A DNA stretch of 64,000 nt from Tenacibaculum singaporense (GTDB lineage: Bacteria > Bacteroidota > Bacteroidia > Flavobacteriales > Flavobacteriaceae). Below, one piece after another: positions 7,883-17,373 of this stretch. The stretch is from positions 2,113,001 to 2,177,000 of the forward strand of contig NZ_CP032548.1 of the NCBI RefSeq assembly GCF_003867015.1, written 5' to 3'. Numbering within the stretch: the stretch's first letter is position 1; every line of letters starts with the position of its first letter. The translations under genes were made by a program, and so were the position numbers. The notes beneath the pieces were generated by a model. That model searched no databases, was not told the DNA's origin, and worked only from the letters and a program-made list of their open reading frames with translations.

Positions 7883-8849
7883 AATCAGTACAACGATCAA
7901 TTAGATGCTGAGTGTATTGTAGATGACTTGTAGGATTAGGAATTGGTTCTTCCCAATTTATTTCATCAAGTTTAATTAAGTTTAAGTTTTTTAACGAACT
8001 TAAATCAAGCCCAGAATCAAGATTAACCATGTTAAAGTGCTGTACAATTCCATCCAATCTTGATAAGTCAGAAGAATTATTTAACCCTCCCATGATAAAA
8101 ATAACAGGAGTTCCCATTGCTAAACAAGGCAGCGCACAGTGAATTCTAGAGGTTATTACCAGTTTTGCTGAGGCAAATGTTTTTAACAAGCGCTCCGCTT
8201 CTTTAAACCTATCTTCAGAAGTAGTTCCTTTTTCTTTATAAAATGCAGTTTCAAACTTAGCATTGTTAACTATTTCTTCAGGAAATATAGATTTTAAATA
8301 CTCTTTATGATCTTGAAGCTTAGGTAATTTAAACTTAATTAAATCACGGTAATAGTGTCTAGGAATTCTTTCGTAATAAGATTTCTTATCTAAGTTAAAA
8401 AGGACATCGAAAAATACAATATCATCTGTTTTAGGAACCTCAATCTTAGGAAGAGTAGTAGTTAAGCAAGAAGAGTAATACGAATCAACTCCATATTTTT
8501 TTAAAATATTTACAGTGTAAAAGTCTCTACATCCAATAGGTTCATACTGTTTTAAATAAGTGATGTTTTCTTGTCTACTTAATAAAGTATCTGCTATATG
8601 TGCATTTAAATGAAAAGAAACAAATAAAGGATCAATATTAGGAGATATGGGCCAATTTTTGGTTTTATACATAAACCAGCCGTTCATAATCAATTTACAA
8701 GGTTCAATATTTTTATCATTCAAGTACTCTCTATTCAGAAGTAAATCAATATTCGAAAAGTATTGCTTAGCAGCGATACTTTGAACATAATCTCCAATAT
8801 TAAAATAACCTCCTGTGGCTTTATAGTCTAAAAGTGCGTTTTTACTCAT
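7869..8849 (-). CDS. Polysaccharide pyruvyl transferase family protein
   Basis: 326 aa from the ATG at 8849 (MSKNALLDY). Frame upstream of this lacks family resemblance and runs into the Sua5 promoter. The GGYFNIGDYVQSIAAKQYF start and the C-terminal ASAKLVITSRIHCALPCLAM motif, with TPVIFIMGG, mark the pyruvyl-transferase (PF04230-like) fold. These enzymes transfer ketal pyruvate from PEP to sugars of exopolysaccharide or LPS. It is clustered with two glycosyltransferases and convergent and overlapping with the GT32 gene. The sugar acceptor is not predictable. Confidence 0.85.
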   Translation of the reverse strand: MSKNALLDYKATGGYFNIGDYVQSIAAKQYFSNIDLLLNREYLNDKNIEPCKLIMNGWFMYKTKNWPISPNIDPLFVSFHLNAHIADTLLSRQENITYLKQYEPIGCRDFYTVNILKKYGVDSYYSSCLTTTLPKIEVPKTDDIVFFDVLFNLDKKSYYERIPRHYYRDLIKFKLPKLQDHKEYLKSIFPEEIVNNAKFETAFYKEKGTTSEDRFKEAERLLKTFASAKLVITSRIHCALPCLAMGTPVIFIMGGLNNSSDLSRLDGIVQHFNMVNLDSGLDLSSLKNLNLIKLDEINWEEPIPNPTSHLQYTQHLIDRCTDFTKN

Positions 8850-8897
8850 AAAGCAAAAATATCTTTTTTTATTGATGTAGTGTAATAGTTTAAAGTA

Positions 8898-8905
8898 TAA
8901 ATTTG
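8898..8905 (+). promoter_or_regulatory. -7 box for the Sua5-cca pair
   Basis: TAAATTTG, an exact TAnnTTTG match, ends only 4 nt before the ATG at 8910. The mRNA may therefore start at or next to the initiation codon. A TTG at 8872-8874 is 23 nt upstream. Confidence 0.6.
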
Positions 8906-8909
8906 TACG

Positions 8910-9458
8910 ATGATTATAGAAATAAAGAACCACTTACTTAATGGAAAAACGATTCTTTATCCAACTGATACAGTTTGGGGATTGGGTTGTGATGCAACTA
9001 ACCAAGAAGCTGTTAAGAAAATCTATCAATTAAAAAATAGAGAAGAATCGAAGAGTCTAATTATTTTGGTAGACTCTATTGAAATGTTGCAAAACCATGT
9101 AGGTAATATTCCTGAAAAAGCTTTGGAAATTTTAAAGACATCAGTAAAACCTACTACCATTATTTACAATAACCCAAAAGGATTAGCAGCTAACACCATT
9201 GCTGTAGACAATACAATTGCTATTCGTATTCCAAAGGATGAGTTTTGTATTCAGTTAATTAAAGAGTTTGGAAAACCTATTGTTTCTACTTCTGCAAACG
9301 TAAGTGGAGAGCCCACACCAAAATCATTTTCAGAAATAAACGAAGCAATTTTAAAGAATGTAGATTATGTGGTAGATTTGCATCAAGAAAAAATAGCAGA
9401 AAAGTCTTCAACGATTTTAAAAATTGAAGGTGACGATGTTATTGTGATTAGAGAATAA
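8910..9458 (+). CDS. L-threonylcarbamoyladenylate synthase (Sua5/YrdC family)
   Basis: 182 aa YrdC-type domain without the extra C-terminal Sua5 domain. It makes threonylcarbamoyl-AMP from Thr, bicarbonate and ATP for the t6A37 modification of tRNAs. Seen: [18 protein letters not shown] (residues 12-29), the KxR-type [17 protein letters not shown], and [15 protein letters not shown] near 128-142. Five nt separate it from cca, so two tRNA-maturation enzymes share a transcript. tsaE, which acts later in the same pathway, is at 30.6 kb in this window. Confidence 0.93.
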   Translation: MIIEIKNHLLNGKTILYPTDTVWGLGCDATNQEAVKKIYQLKNREESKSLIILVDSIEMLQNHVGNIPEKALEILKTSVKPTTIIYNNPKGLAANTIAVDNTIAIRIPKDEFCIQLIKEFGKPIVSTSANVSGEPTPKSFSEINEAILKNVDYVVDLHQEKIAEKSSTILKIEGDDVIVIRE

Positions 9459-9463
9459 TTTGT

Positions 9464-10888
9464 ATGCAAAAACAATATTTTAAGGAAGCAATTTCTGCAG
9501 AAATATTTCAATATATATCCCAAGCCGCTAAAGATTTACAACTAGAGAGTTATGTAATTGGTGGCTTTGTACGTGATTTTATTTTACAACGTGGTACAGC
9601 CAAAGATGTAGATGTAGTTGCAGTTGGAAGTGGAATAGATTTAGCACAAAAAGTAGCTGAATTACTACCCAATAAGCCAAAAGTTCAGGTATTTAAGACT
9701 TACGGAACAGCTATGTTGCGTTTTCAAGATATTGAAATAGAATTTGTTGGGGCTAGAAAAGAATCATATTCGGAAGAAAGTAGAAACCCTAAAGTTTCTG
9801 AAGGAACCTTAGGAGACGATCAAAATAGGAGAGATTTTACAATTAATGCTTTAGCATTAAGTTTAAATGAAGATGATTTCGGATTGTTACTTGATCCTTT
9901 CGGAGGAATGGCTGATTTGGAAGCTAAAATAATTAGAACTCCCTTAGATCCAGATATTACCTATTCTGACGATCCACTACGCATGATGCGTGCCATTCGT
10001 TTTGCTACCCAATTAAATTTTGAAATAGAAGAACAATCATTAAATGCAATAACAAAAAATGCTTCGAGAATTGAAATTATTACTCGTGAGCGCATTGTGG
10101 TTGAACTGAATAAAATTTTGGAAGCTCCAGTGCCATCAACTGGATTCTTGTTACTTGAAAAAACAGGCTTATTAGATCGAATTATTCCTGAATTAACTGC
10201 TTTAAAAGGGGTAGAAGAGGTAGAGGGACAAAAGCACAAAGATAATTTTTACCATACCTTAGAAGTAGTTGATAATATTGCTGAGAATACGGAGGATGTT
10301 TGGCTTCGTTGGGCAGCACTGTTGCACGACATAGGTAAAGCGCCAACGAAACGTTATCACAAAAAAATAGGTTGGACGTTCCATTCTCATGAATTTGTGG
10401 GGTCGAAGATGGTGTATAAATTATTCAAACGTTTAAAAATGCCATTAAATAACAAAATGAAGTTTGTTCAAAAAATGGTGATGTTGAGCTCTCGCCCGAT
10501 TGTTTTAGCAAGTGAAGTGACAGACTCTGCTGTACGTCGTTTAATTTTTGATGCAGGAGATGATGTAGAGTCTTTAATGACATTATGCGAAGCAGATATT
10601 ACAACGAAAAATCCAAAAAAGTTTAAGCGTTATCACAAGAATTTTGAGATTGTTCGTCAAAAAATTAAAGAAGTTGAAGAACGTGATAGAGTGCGTAATT
10701 TTCAACCTCCAATTACAGGAGAAGAAATAATGGAAGCTTTCAATTTACAGCCTTGTAGAGAAATAGGTCAGATAAAAGAAGCGATTAAAGAAGCCATTTT
10801 AGATGGCAAAATACCTAATGAACACGAAGCCTCTTACCAGTTTATGTTGGAAAAAGGAGCACAGTTAGGATTAAAAACAAATCAATAA
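9464..10888 (+). CDS. cca: CCA tRNA nucleotidyltransferase with HD domain
   Basis: 474 aa. It adds or repairs the 3'-terminal CCA of tRNAs. The class II nucleotidyltransferase head has GGFVRD (33-38) and the metal-binding DVD (48-50), then [10 protein letters not shown] (121-130) and the RNA-binding helices ([15 protein letters not shown], 170-184). An HD phosphohydrolase domain follows, with LLHDIGK at 286-292. The assignment to a full CCA-adding enzyme rather than an A-adding enzyme is by family resemblance. It is second gene after the Sua5 homologue. Confidence 0.92.
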   Translation: MQKQYFKEAISAEIFQYISQAAKDLQLESYVIGGFVRDFILQRGTAKDVDVVAVGSGIDLAQKVAELLPNKPKVQVFKTYGTAMLRFQDIEIEFVGARKESYSEESRNPKVSEGTLGDDQNRRDFTINALALSLNEDDFGLLLDPFGGMADLEAKIIRTPLDPDITYSDDPLRMMRAIRFATQLNFEIEEQSLNAITKNASRIEIITRERIVVELNKILEAPVPSTGFLLLEKTGLLDRIIPELTALKGVEEVEGQKHKDNFYHTLEVVDNIAENTEDVWLRWAALLHDIGKAPTKRYHKKIGWTFHSHEFVGSKMVYKLFKRLKMPLNNKMKFVQKMVMLSSRPIVLASEVTDSAVRRLIFDAGDDVESLMTLCEADITTKNPKKFKRYHKNFEIVRQKIKEVEERDRVRNFQPPITGEEIMEAFNLQPCREIGQIKEAIKEAILDGKIPNEHEASYQFMLEKGAQLGLKTNQ

Positions 10889-10890
10889 TA

Positions 10891-10922
10891 AAAAAAGAGA
10901 AGCAAAATTGCTTCTCTTTTTT
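10891..10922. terminator. Bidirectional terminator after cca
   Basis: 15-bp perfect stem (aaaaaagagaagcaa / ttgcttctctttttt) around a 2-nt centre, between convergent cca and the ABC exporter gene. Confidence 0.85.
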
Positions 10923-10924
10923 TA

Positions 10925-12754
10925 TTATCCTAACGATTGCATGGATACGAGTTTGAAATATTCTCCATTTCTATCGAGCAATTCTTCGTGTTTTCCTTGC
11001 TCTACTATTTTTCCTTTTCTAAGAACAACGATATTGTCAGCCTTTTGAATGGTTGATAGTCTATGAGCAATAACTAAAGAGGTACGGTGTTCCATCATTT
11101 TATCCAAGGCTTGTTGAACTAACTGTTCGCTTTCAGTATCTAAAGCAGAGGTGGCTTCATCTAAAATCATAATTGGAGGGTTTTTTAATACAGCTCTAGC
11201 AATACTTAAACGTTGTTTTTGTCCACCAGAAAGCATGTTTCCTCCATCACCAATATTAGTATCATACTTGCTCGGTAAATCTTTTATAAACTCATGGGCA
11301 TTCGCTACGTTTGAAGCTTTAATCACTTCCTCTTCAGTAGTGTTTTCTTTGCCTAAAAGAATATTATTTTTAACGGAGTCATTAAAAAGGATTGAGTCTT
11401 GTGTTACCATTCCCATTAAATCACGTAGAGATTCCTTTTTTATATTTTTTATGTTAACCCCGTCAATAAGAATTTCTCCAGAATCAACGTCGTAAAAGCG
11501 AGTAATTAAATTAGCTAATGTAGATTTTCCACTTCCTGATTGGCCAACAAGAGCGACGGTTTTTCCTTTAGGAATTTTCAAGGAGAAGTTTTGTAAAACG
11601 TAATCATCTTGATATTTAAAAGAAATATTTTTAAACTCTATTTCAGTATCAAAAGATGTTTTATCAATAGCATTAACTGTATCTTCAATAGGGTTTTTGG
11701 TTTCTAAAATCTCAAAAATTCTATCAGCAGAAGCACTTCCTTGCTGAATTCCATACATAGCTGTTGAAATAGCTTTAGCAGGGTTTAGGATTAAATAAAA
11801 TAAACCTATATAACCAAAAAATTCTTGAGGCTGTAAAGTGCTATTGTTTGCAAGAACAAGTTTTCCCCCAAACCAAAGAATAGCAACAATAGTTACAGTA
11901 CCTAGAAATTCACTTAAAGGTGAAGCTATCATTTGTCGGTGTTTCAGGCTTGTCATTAAGCCAAAAAGATTATTAATAGATTTTCCTACTTTAGAATTAA
12001 TAGCTCTTTCAGCAGTAAAACTTTTTATTATTTTTAATCCTCCTAAGGCTTCGTCAACAATAGATAAAAAATACCCGTTTTCTTTCTGAAAATTAGAAGA
12101 TGATGCTTTTAGTTTTTTACTAGCTGTAGAAATAATAAAACCTGAAATTGGTAATAGTAGAAACACAAATAGTGTAAGCTTAACACTAATAGCAAACATG
12201 GAAATTAAAGTAAAAACAATAGTTAATGGCTCTCTAACAATAGTTTCAAAAGAAGAAAGATAGGTAAATTGTATTGTGTGAACATCTGATGTAATTCTTG
12301 CTATAGCATCTCCTTTTCTTTTTTCTGAAAAAAATGAAATTGGTAGTGAAATATACTTAGCAAACATAGAAGATTGAATATCTTTTATCGTATTTGTTTG
12401 TAAAAAAACCAACGTATAAGAAGCAAGGTATCTAAAAAGGTTTTTAAAGAAAAACAAGAATAAAGTTGTTAAACTAACAAAAAGCAATGCCTTTTCTGAA
12501 CCGCCACTCTCAATCATTTGAGATATTTTATAATTAAGGCTACCTTGCACATAATCATATATAGAGGTTATTCCACTATAACTAGGTTGGCTTGTTACGA
12601 TTTCTTCTTTACCAAATAAAATTCCTAAAACAGGAATAAAAGCTAATACTGATAGGACATTAAATACAGCATATAGCACATTAAAAAATATGTTTAAAAA
12701 AGCATATTTTTTATACGGTTTGGCAAAGTTTACTATTTTTTTAAAACTACTCAC
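10925..12754 (-). CDS. ABC exporter, MsbA-like (fused TMD-NBD)
   Basis: 609 aa half-transporter. Residues 1-~335 hold about six membrane helices. The ATPase follows with Walker A GQSGSGKST (404-412), Q-loop around TQDS (451-454), signature LSGGQ (508-512), Walker B IMILDE (528-533) and H-loop His564. Fusion order and length match lipid A flippase MsbA and related multidrug exporters. The substrate cannot be separated on sequence alone. The ATG touches the end of the phosphosugar mutase gene (shared base at 12754), indicating co-transcription with it and probably with the GT2 gene further upstream. Confidence 0.88.
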   Translation of the reverse strand: MSSFKKIVNFAKPYKKYAFLNIFFNVLYAVFNVLSVLAFIPVLGILFGKEEIVTSQPSYSGITSIYDYVQGSLNYKISQMIESGGSEKALLFVSLTTLFLFFFKNLFRYLASYTLVFLQTNTIKDIQSSMFAKYISLPISFFSEKRKGDAIARITSDVHTIQFTYLSSFETIVREPLTIVFTLISMFAISVKLTLFVFLLLPISGFIISTASKKLKASSSNFQKENGYFLSIVDEALGGLKIIKSFTAERAINSKVGKSINNLFGLMTSLKHRQMIASPLSEFLGTVTIVAILWFGGKLVLANNSTLQPQEFFGYIGLFYLILNPAKAISTAMYGIQQGSASADRIFEILETKNPIEDTVNAIDKTSFDTEIEFKNISFKYQDDYVLQNFSLKIPKGKTVALVGQSGSGKSTLANLITRFYDVDSGEILIDGVNIKNIKKESLRDLMGMVTQDSILFNDSVKNNILLGKENTTEEEVIKASNVANAHEFIKDLPSKYDTNIGDGGNMLSGGQKQRLSIARAVLKNPPIMILDEATSALDTESEQLVQQALDKMMEHRTSLVIAHRLSTIQKADNIVVLRKGKIVEQGKHEELLDRNGEYFKLVSMQSLG

Positions 12755-14463
12755 TAGAAATTTAGTTGTTTAATAATTCGTTGTATTTTGGTGTCTAGCT
12801 CTTCTTCTACTGCCTTAGCATTGGAAATATCATTTAATTTACTGTTAACGCTAAAGTAGAATTTAATCTTTGGTTCAGTACCACTTGGGCGAGCGGCAAT
12901 TTTAGTTCCGTCTTGGGTTTGATAGATTAATACATTTGATTTAGGAATATCAATTACAGTTTCTTCACCAGTTAGTAAGTTTTTTCTTATTGAAGATTGA
13001 TAATCATACAAATACTCAACTTTAGTACCATCTATTTCAGTTAATGGATTGTTGCGTAAATCAATCATCATTTGTTTGATTTGTTGCGCACCGTCCATTC
13101 CTTTTTTTACTAAAGAAATCAAATGTTCTTTGTATAAATGATGACGTGTGTATAAGTTTAATAATTCTTTATAAAAAGAACTATTATTAGCTTTTGCATT
13201 AGCTGCAATTTCACAAGCAAGTAGGGCAGAGGTAACTGCATCTTTATCGCGAACAAAATCACCTACCATATAGCCAAAACTCTCTTCGCCACCACCAATA
13301 AAATTAAGTTCTGGGTGATCTTTGATCATTTTAGCAATCCATTTGAAACCTGTTAAACCAACTTTAGTTTCAACTCCATAAGAATCGGCAATTTCATTGA
13401 CCAAATTAGTAGAAACTATCGTAGAACCTACGAATTGCTTTCCGTTTAGTTTTCCTTGTTTTTTCCAATCGTTGATTAAGAAATCGGTCATCATACTCAT
13501 GGTTTGATTTCCGTTTAACAAGGTCATGTTTCCATCTATATCTCTTACTGCTATTCCAATTCTATCTGAATCTGGATCAGTTCCTAAAACAATATCGGCG
13601 TCAATTTTATTAGCCAAATCTACGGCCATTTTAAGAGCTGCTGGTTCTTCAGGATTTGGAGATTCAACCGTAGAAAAATCACCATCAGGAATGGCTTGTT
13701 CTTCAACAATATGAACCTGTGTATATCCTGCACGTTTTAAAACTTCAGGAATTAATTTGATTGAAGTTCCGTGTAACGAAGTAAATACAATTTTTAAATC
13801 TTCACGTCTTTTTATATCAAAAGTACCATTGGCTAAGGAAGCTTTCCAAAAAGCTTCATCTATTTCACTTCCAATAGAAGTAATTAATTCTTCTTTCGTA
13901 TTGAAATTGATTTCAGAAAAATCTAAAGAATTTACTTCATTAATGATTTCTGTATCTTGTGGAGGCACTATTTGTCCGCCATCATTCCAATATACTTTAT
14001 ATCCGTTATATTCTGGTGGGTTATGAGAAGCTGTTAAAACAATTCCAGCATCACACCCTAAGTAATTTACAGCGAAAGACAATTCTGGGGTGGGGCGCAT
14101 ATCTTCAAATAAAAATACTTGAATGTTATTTGCTGATAACACATTAGCAACCACCTTTGCTAACCATTCACTATCATGACGGCAATCATAACCGATAGCT
14201 ACTTTTAACGCTTTATTAGGGTATGTTTTATGTAAGTAATTACTTAACCCTTGGGTAGCCTTTCCTAATGTATATTTATTAATTCGGTTAGTACCTGCAC
14301 CTACAACTCCACGCATTCCACCCGTTCCGAATTCTAGGTTTTTATAAAAACGATCAGCTAAATCCTCAGCACTAGAGCTGATTAATTGCTTGATTTCTTG
14401 TTGTGTTTCTGAATCGAAAGTGTCAGAAAGCCATTGTTTAGCGTTGTTTAAAATCTCTTTCAT
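12754..14463 (-). CDS. Phospho-sugar mutase (PGM2-type phosphoglucomutase/phosphopentomutase)
   Basis: 569 aa, alpha-D-phosphohexomutase superfamily. The phosphoserine loop TASHNP is at 144-149 with Ser146. The Mg-binding DPDSDR is at 296-301, the substrate-specificity loop GGGEESFGY near 385, and the phosphate-binding RPSGTEPKIKFY near the C-terminus. Its length and GTGGMRG motif (46-52) fit the PGM2/YbbT group, which interconverts glucose-1-P/glucose-6-P or ribose phosphates. It lies between an ABC exporter and a DPM-like glycosyltransferase, consistent with supplying sugar nucleotides. Confidence 0.92.
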   Translation of the reverse strand: MKEILNNAKQWLSDTFDSETQQEIKQLISSSAEDLADRFYKNLEFGTGGMRGVVGAGTNRINKYTLGKATQGLSNYLHKTYPNKALKVAIGYDCRHDSEWLAKVVANVLSANNIQVFLFEDMRPTPELSFAVNYLGCDAGIVLTASHNPPEYNGYKVYWNDGGQIVPPQDTEIINEVNSLDFSEINFNTKEELITSIGSEIDEAFWKASLANGTFDIKRREDLKIVFTSLHGTSIKLIPEVLKRAGYTQVHIVEEQAIPDGDFSTVESPNPEEPAALKMAVDLANKIDADIVLGTDPDSDRIGIAVRDIDGNMTLLNGNQTMSMMTDFLINDWKKQGKLNGKQFVGSTIVSTNLVNEIADSYGVETKVGLTGFKWIAKMIKDHPELNFIGGGEESFGYMVGDFVRDKDAVTSALLACEIAANAKANNSSFYKELLNLYTRHHLYKEHLISLVKKGMDGAQQIKQMMIDLRNNPLTEIDGTKVEYLYDYQSSIRKNLLTGEETVIDIPKSNVLIYQTQDGTKIAARPSGTEPKIKFYFSVNSKLNDISNAKAVEEELDTKIQRIIKQLNF

Positions 14464-14496
14464 GTATCAAATTAAAAAACGTACAAAGGTACGAGT

Positions 14497-15453
14497 TTAA
14501 AAATTCAGTTGTTCTCTAATTTTATAATGTTTTTGTTGTGGATTACTCTTAATAATCAGTTCGCCTAAAAAGCCTGCTAAAAATAAAAGTGTACCTAAAA
14601 TCATAGAAGTTAAGGCTATGTAAAACCAAGGGTTACTGGTAACAAGTATTGTTTTTATACCAGAAGATAGATGGTATATTTTCATCGCTCCAATATAAAA
14701 GGCTGAAAGGAAACCAAAGATGAACATTAACGTTCCCCACAAGCCAAAAAAGTGCATAGGACGTTTTCCAAATTTAGATAAAAATGAAATGGTAATTAAG
14801 TCTAAAAATCCATTTACAAAGCGATCCATACCAAATTTTGTCACTCCATATTTTCTAGCTTGATGCTGTACTATCTTTTCATCAATACGGTTGAATCCTT
14901 CATTTTTAGCTAGCACAGGAATGTATCTGTGCATTTCACCACTTACTTTTACTGCCTTCACTACTTCATTTTTATAAGCTTTTAGTCCGCAGTTAAAATC
15001 ATGTAATTTTAATCCTGATGTTTTACGTGCTGCCCAATTGAATAGCTTAGATGGAATATTTTTAGTGACCACATTGTCATAGCGTTTTCTCTTCCATCCA
15101 GAAATTAAATCAAAATTATTTTCAGTGATTAAGCGGTATAGTTCAGGGATTTCATCCGGACTGTCTTGTAAATCGGCATCCATGGTAATTACAACGCGCC
15201 CTTGTGCTAATCCGAAACCAGCGTCTAAGGCTTGAGATTTACCATAATTTTTTTGAAATCGAATACCTTTTATAGACTTGTTTTTAGTAGATAATTCCTC
15301 AATAACACTCCAAGAAGTGTCAGTACTACCATCATCAATAAAAATAAGTTCATATAAAAATCGATTGGATTGCATAACTTTTGCAATCCAATCGTGTAAC
15401 TCGTGTAAAGACTCTTCTTCGTTAAGAAGTGGTATTACAACCGATATATCCAT
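14497..15453 (-). CDS. Membrane-anchored glycosyltransferase family 2 (DPM/ArnC-like)
   Basis: 318 aa. The GT-A domain spans 1-~225, with VVIPLLNEEESLHEL, FIDDGSTDTSW, and ITMDADLQDSPDEI holding the DxD. Two transmembrane helices follow (around 235-260 and 270-300). This is the arrangement of polyprenol-phosphate sugar transferases (dolichol-P-mannose synthase/ArnC/GtrB types) that load a sugar onto undecaprenyl phosphate. It is 33 nt upstream of the mutase gene on the same strand. The specific sugar is unknown. Confidence 0.9.
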   Translation of the reverse strand: MDISVVIPLLNEEESLHELHDWIAKVMQSNRFLYELIFIDDGSTDTSWSVIEELSTKNKSIKGIRFQKNYGKSQALDAGFGLAQGRVVITMDADLQDSPDEIPELYRLITENNFDLISGWKRKRYDNVVTKNIPSKLFNWAARKTSGLKLHDFNCGLKAYKNEVVKAVKVSGEMHRYIPVLAKNEGFNRIDEKIVQHQARKYGVTKFGMDRFVNGFLDLITISFLSKFGKRPMHFFGLWGTLMFIFGFLSAFYIGAMKIYHLSSGIKTILVTSNPWFYIALTSMILGTLLFLAGFLGELIIKSNPQQKHYKIREQLNF

Positions 15454-15532
15454 ATATTTTGTTCAATGTTTAAAAAGGTAAAGTTACGAAGTATTACTTT
15501 TATGTAAAACTTTAACCTGTTTAAACTATGTT

Positions 15533-16054
15533 TTAATATTGTTCTTCTTCTGTTTTTTTCATGATAGCGCCTCCAATTGCAGAAATGATAAATCCAAAAA
15601 ATGCAGATACTACTATTGACAGGGGTATTGTTATTACAGGGCTACTAAACTTTTTGGACATAGCTTCAGAAGCTTCTATTTGTTCATCAGTCATACCAGC
15701 ATCAATCCAGGTTTGCTTTTGAACTTCCATCATTTGTGCTTGAAAGTCAGGTTCAATAACATTTGTGAAAATTAAGGTATAGACAGTTGTAATAACTGCA
15801 CTTATTAGAGCTATTCCAACCCCAACTTTTAAAGCTTGACCAAAAGTTAAAAAACCGTTATTATCAGTCTTGAACTTTTTAATTCCTAATATAATAAGTA
15901 TAATCATTGCCACAAAACCGATTATACCACTTAACCAACCAAATTTTATTAAGGTTCCCGAGGCATAAAATGCTAAGTGAATAAAAACTCCGATGATACC
16001 TAAATATAATCCATAGTTTAAAATAATGTTTTTGCTGTTTGCTTGATTTTCCAT
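15533..16054 (-). CDS. DUF4199 inner-membrane protein
   Basis: 173 aa with four predicted membrane helices: about 14-32, 38-57, 75-97 and 147-167. A soluble loop at 100-145 contains the Met/Gln-rich QMMEVQKQTW and MTDEQIEASE. The pattern matches DUF4199, a Bacteroidota membrane family of unknown function often placed next to glycosyltransferase genes, as here. No catalytic motif is visible. Confidence 0.8.
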   Translation of the reverse strand: MENQANSKNIILNYGLYLGIIGVFIHLAFYASGTLIKFGWLSGIIGFVAMIILIILGIKKFKTDNNGFLTFGQALKVGVGIALISAVITTVYTLIFTNVIEPDFQAQMMEVQKQTWIDAGMTDEQIEASEAMSKKFSSPVITIPLSIVVSAFFGFIISAIGGAIMKKTEEEQY

Positions 16055-16192
16055 TGTGTGAATTTAGTTAGTGATACAAATATATTCTTTTTTAATGTTA
16101 CGTTTATTTAATACTGATAAAAGCAAAAAATAAAAACAACAAACTATTAGTATTCAAAAACTTATAAATGTTACAGTTTTTTTATTGAAATT

Positions 16193-16227
16193 TTGTTGTT
16201 ATTTACGAAAAAATGGTTGTAAATTTG
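16193..16227 (+). promoter_or_regulatory. Promoter of the SRP RNA gene
   Basis: TAAATTTG at 16220-16227 matches TAnnTTTG exactly. TTG-type -33 candidates lie at 16193-16198 (spacers of about 21-24 nt). The RNA begins about 4 nt after the box. Confidence 0.65.
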
Positions 16228-16230
16228 CAT

Positions 16231-16325
16231 CGGCAAGTCCTACACAACCAGCTCCCTTTGAATCCCCCAGGGCGGGAACGCAGCAAGGGTATTAGGTCGT
16301 AGCGGTGTGATGTAGGTAGCTTGCC
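16231..16325 (+). ncRNA. ffs: Signal recognition particle RNA (small 4.5S type)
   Basis: About 95 nt. The terminal helix ggcaag (16232-16237)/cttgcc (16320-16325) closes the molecule, and a T-run (16326-16332) follows. The conserved SRP54/Ffh-binding helix is clear: cagg, then a gcg/cgc stem (16272-16281) capped by a GGAA tetraloop (16275-16278), followed by agca of the symmetric loop. It acts with Ffh to target membrane and exported proteins to FtsY and the translocon. It is transcribed alone just before the convergent xerD gene, from a TAnnTTTG promoter. Confidence 0.9.
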
Positions 16326-16349
16326 TTTTTTTGTACCCAATAGTTTCGT

Positions 16350-17276
16350 TTATTCCTCTTCCTCGTTTTTTATTTTCTTATCACTTCTAGGGTGATGTTC
16401 TTCAACTACTTTTTTAAGAAAACTAGTATCTAAATGCACATAAATCTCTGTAGTTGTAATACTTTCATGTCCTAATAATTGTTGAATAACACGTAAATCA
16501 GCTCCTTCTTTTAGTAAATACGTAGCAAAAGAGTGTCTTAGTGTATGCGGACCAATACTTTTTTGAAGATTGATTTTTTGAGCTAACTCTTTTAGAATTA
16601 TAAAAATCATTTGTCTAGTTAAACGCTTTCCTCTTCTATTTAAAAAAACTGTATCTTCATCTTCTTTTTTGGGAGTAATTTGAGACCTGATTTCATTAAT
16701 ATAAAAGCTAAGTCTATGAATTGTTGTGATATGTATAGGGACAAAGCGATATTTGTTTCCTTTACCTAGTATACGTATATAACCATCATCAAAAAATAAA
16801 TCTGAAAGTTGTAGGTTGATTAATTCACTAACACGAAGACCACAACTATATATGGTTTCAATGATAGTTTTGTTGCGTTCTCCTTGAGGGTGGCTCAAAT
16901 CAATTGCAGCAATTAGTTTATCAATATCTTCTTTTTCTAAAGTGTCTGGTAATTTTTTAATAATGTTAGGGCTTTCTACTAAATCAGTAGGGTTGTCTTC
17001 TCGATAATCTTCAAATACCAAAAAATCAAAAAAGCTACGTAAACCTGAAATTAATCTAGCTTGACTACGAGCATTGATACTTTTGCTAGTTTCATAGATG
17101 AATTGCTGAATAGTATCTGCAGTTATATGAATTGGAGAAGAAGAGTTTTCTAGATTATCTACAAATAAAAAGAGCTTATTTACATCTCTTTGATAACTAT
17201 CTATAGAGTTTTTTGAAAGCCCTCTTTCGATTTTTAAAAAGTTAGTATAATCAGATATAGCTTGTTTCCAGTTCAT
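16350..17276 (-). CDS. xerD: Tyrosine recombinase XerD
   Basis: 308 aa. It resolves chromosome dimers at dif as part of a XerCD-type system. The N-terminal SAM-like DNA-binding domain (1-~95) is followed by the catalytic domain with the full set: Arg148 (GLRVSEL), Lys172, His244 (PHTLRHSF), Arg247, His270 (LGHESITTTEIY) and nucleophile Tyr279. The acidic/basic tail (KIKNEEEE) is dispensable-looking. It is a housekeeping type rather than an element integrase: no attachment sites or cargo are seen, and it lies between SRP RNA and aroQ, a setting common in Flavobacteriaceae. Confidence 0.93.
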   Translation of the reverse strand: MNWKQAISDYTNFLKIERGLSKNSIDSYQRDVNKLFLFVDNLENSSSPIHITADTIQQFIYETSKSINARSQARLISGLRSFFDFLVFEDYREDNPTDLVESPNIIKKLPDTLEKEDIDKLIAAIDLSHPQGERNKTIIETIYSCGLRVSELINLQLSDLFFDDGYIRILGKGNKYRFVPIHITTIHRLSFYINEIRSQITPKKEDEDTVFLNRRGKRLTRQMIFIILKELAQKINLQKSIGPHTLRHSFATYLLKEGADLRVIQQLLGHESITTTEIYVHLDTSFLKKVVEEHHPRSDKKIKNEEEE

Positions 17277-17310
17277 TATAAAAAGAGGTGCTTTTTGTTA
17301 GAAAAAGAGA

Positions 17311-17340
17311 TTGTTAAAAATAAAAATAAAACTATTTTTG
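17311..17340 (+). promoter_or_regulatory. Promoter of the first small beta-barrel gene
   Basis: TTG at 17311-17313, a 19-nt spacer, and TATTTTTG at 17333-17340. This is the full Bacteroidetes consensus, 33 nt before the ATG at 17374. Confidence 0.75.
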
Positions 17341-17373
17341 CAGCACAAACTTAAAATTATAAATTTAAAAATT

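Noticed and set aside
9961..10239. 92-codon antisense frame inside cca
   Set aside because: Shadow of a well-supported gene; no signal of its own.
16350..17276. Tyrosine recombinase as sign of an integrated element
   Set aside because: Length, catalytic set and neighbourhood (SRP RNA, aroQ) are those of housekeeping XerD. No attachment repeats, relaxase, or cargo genes nearby.
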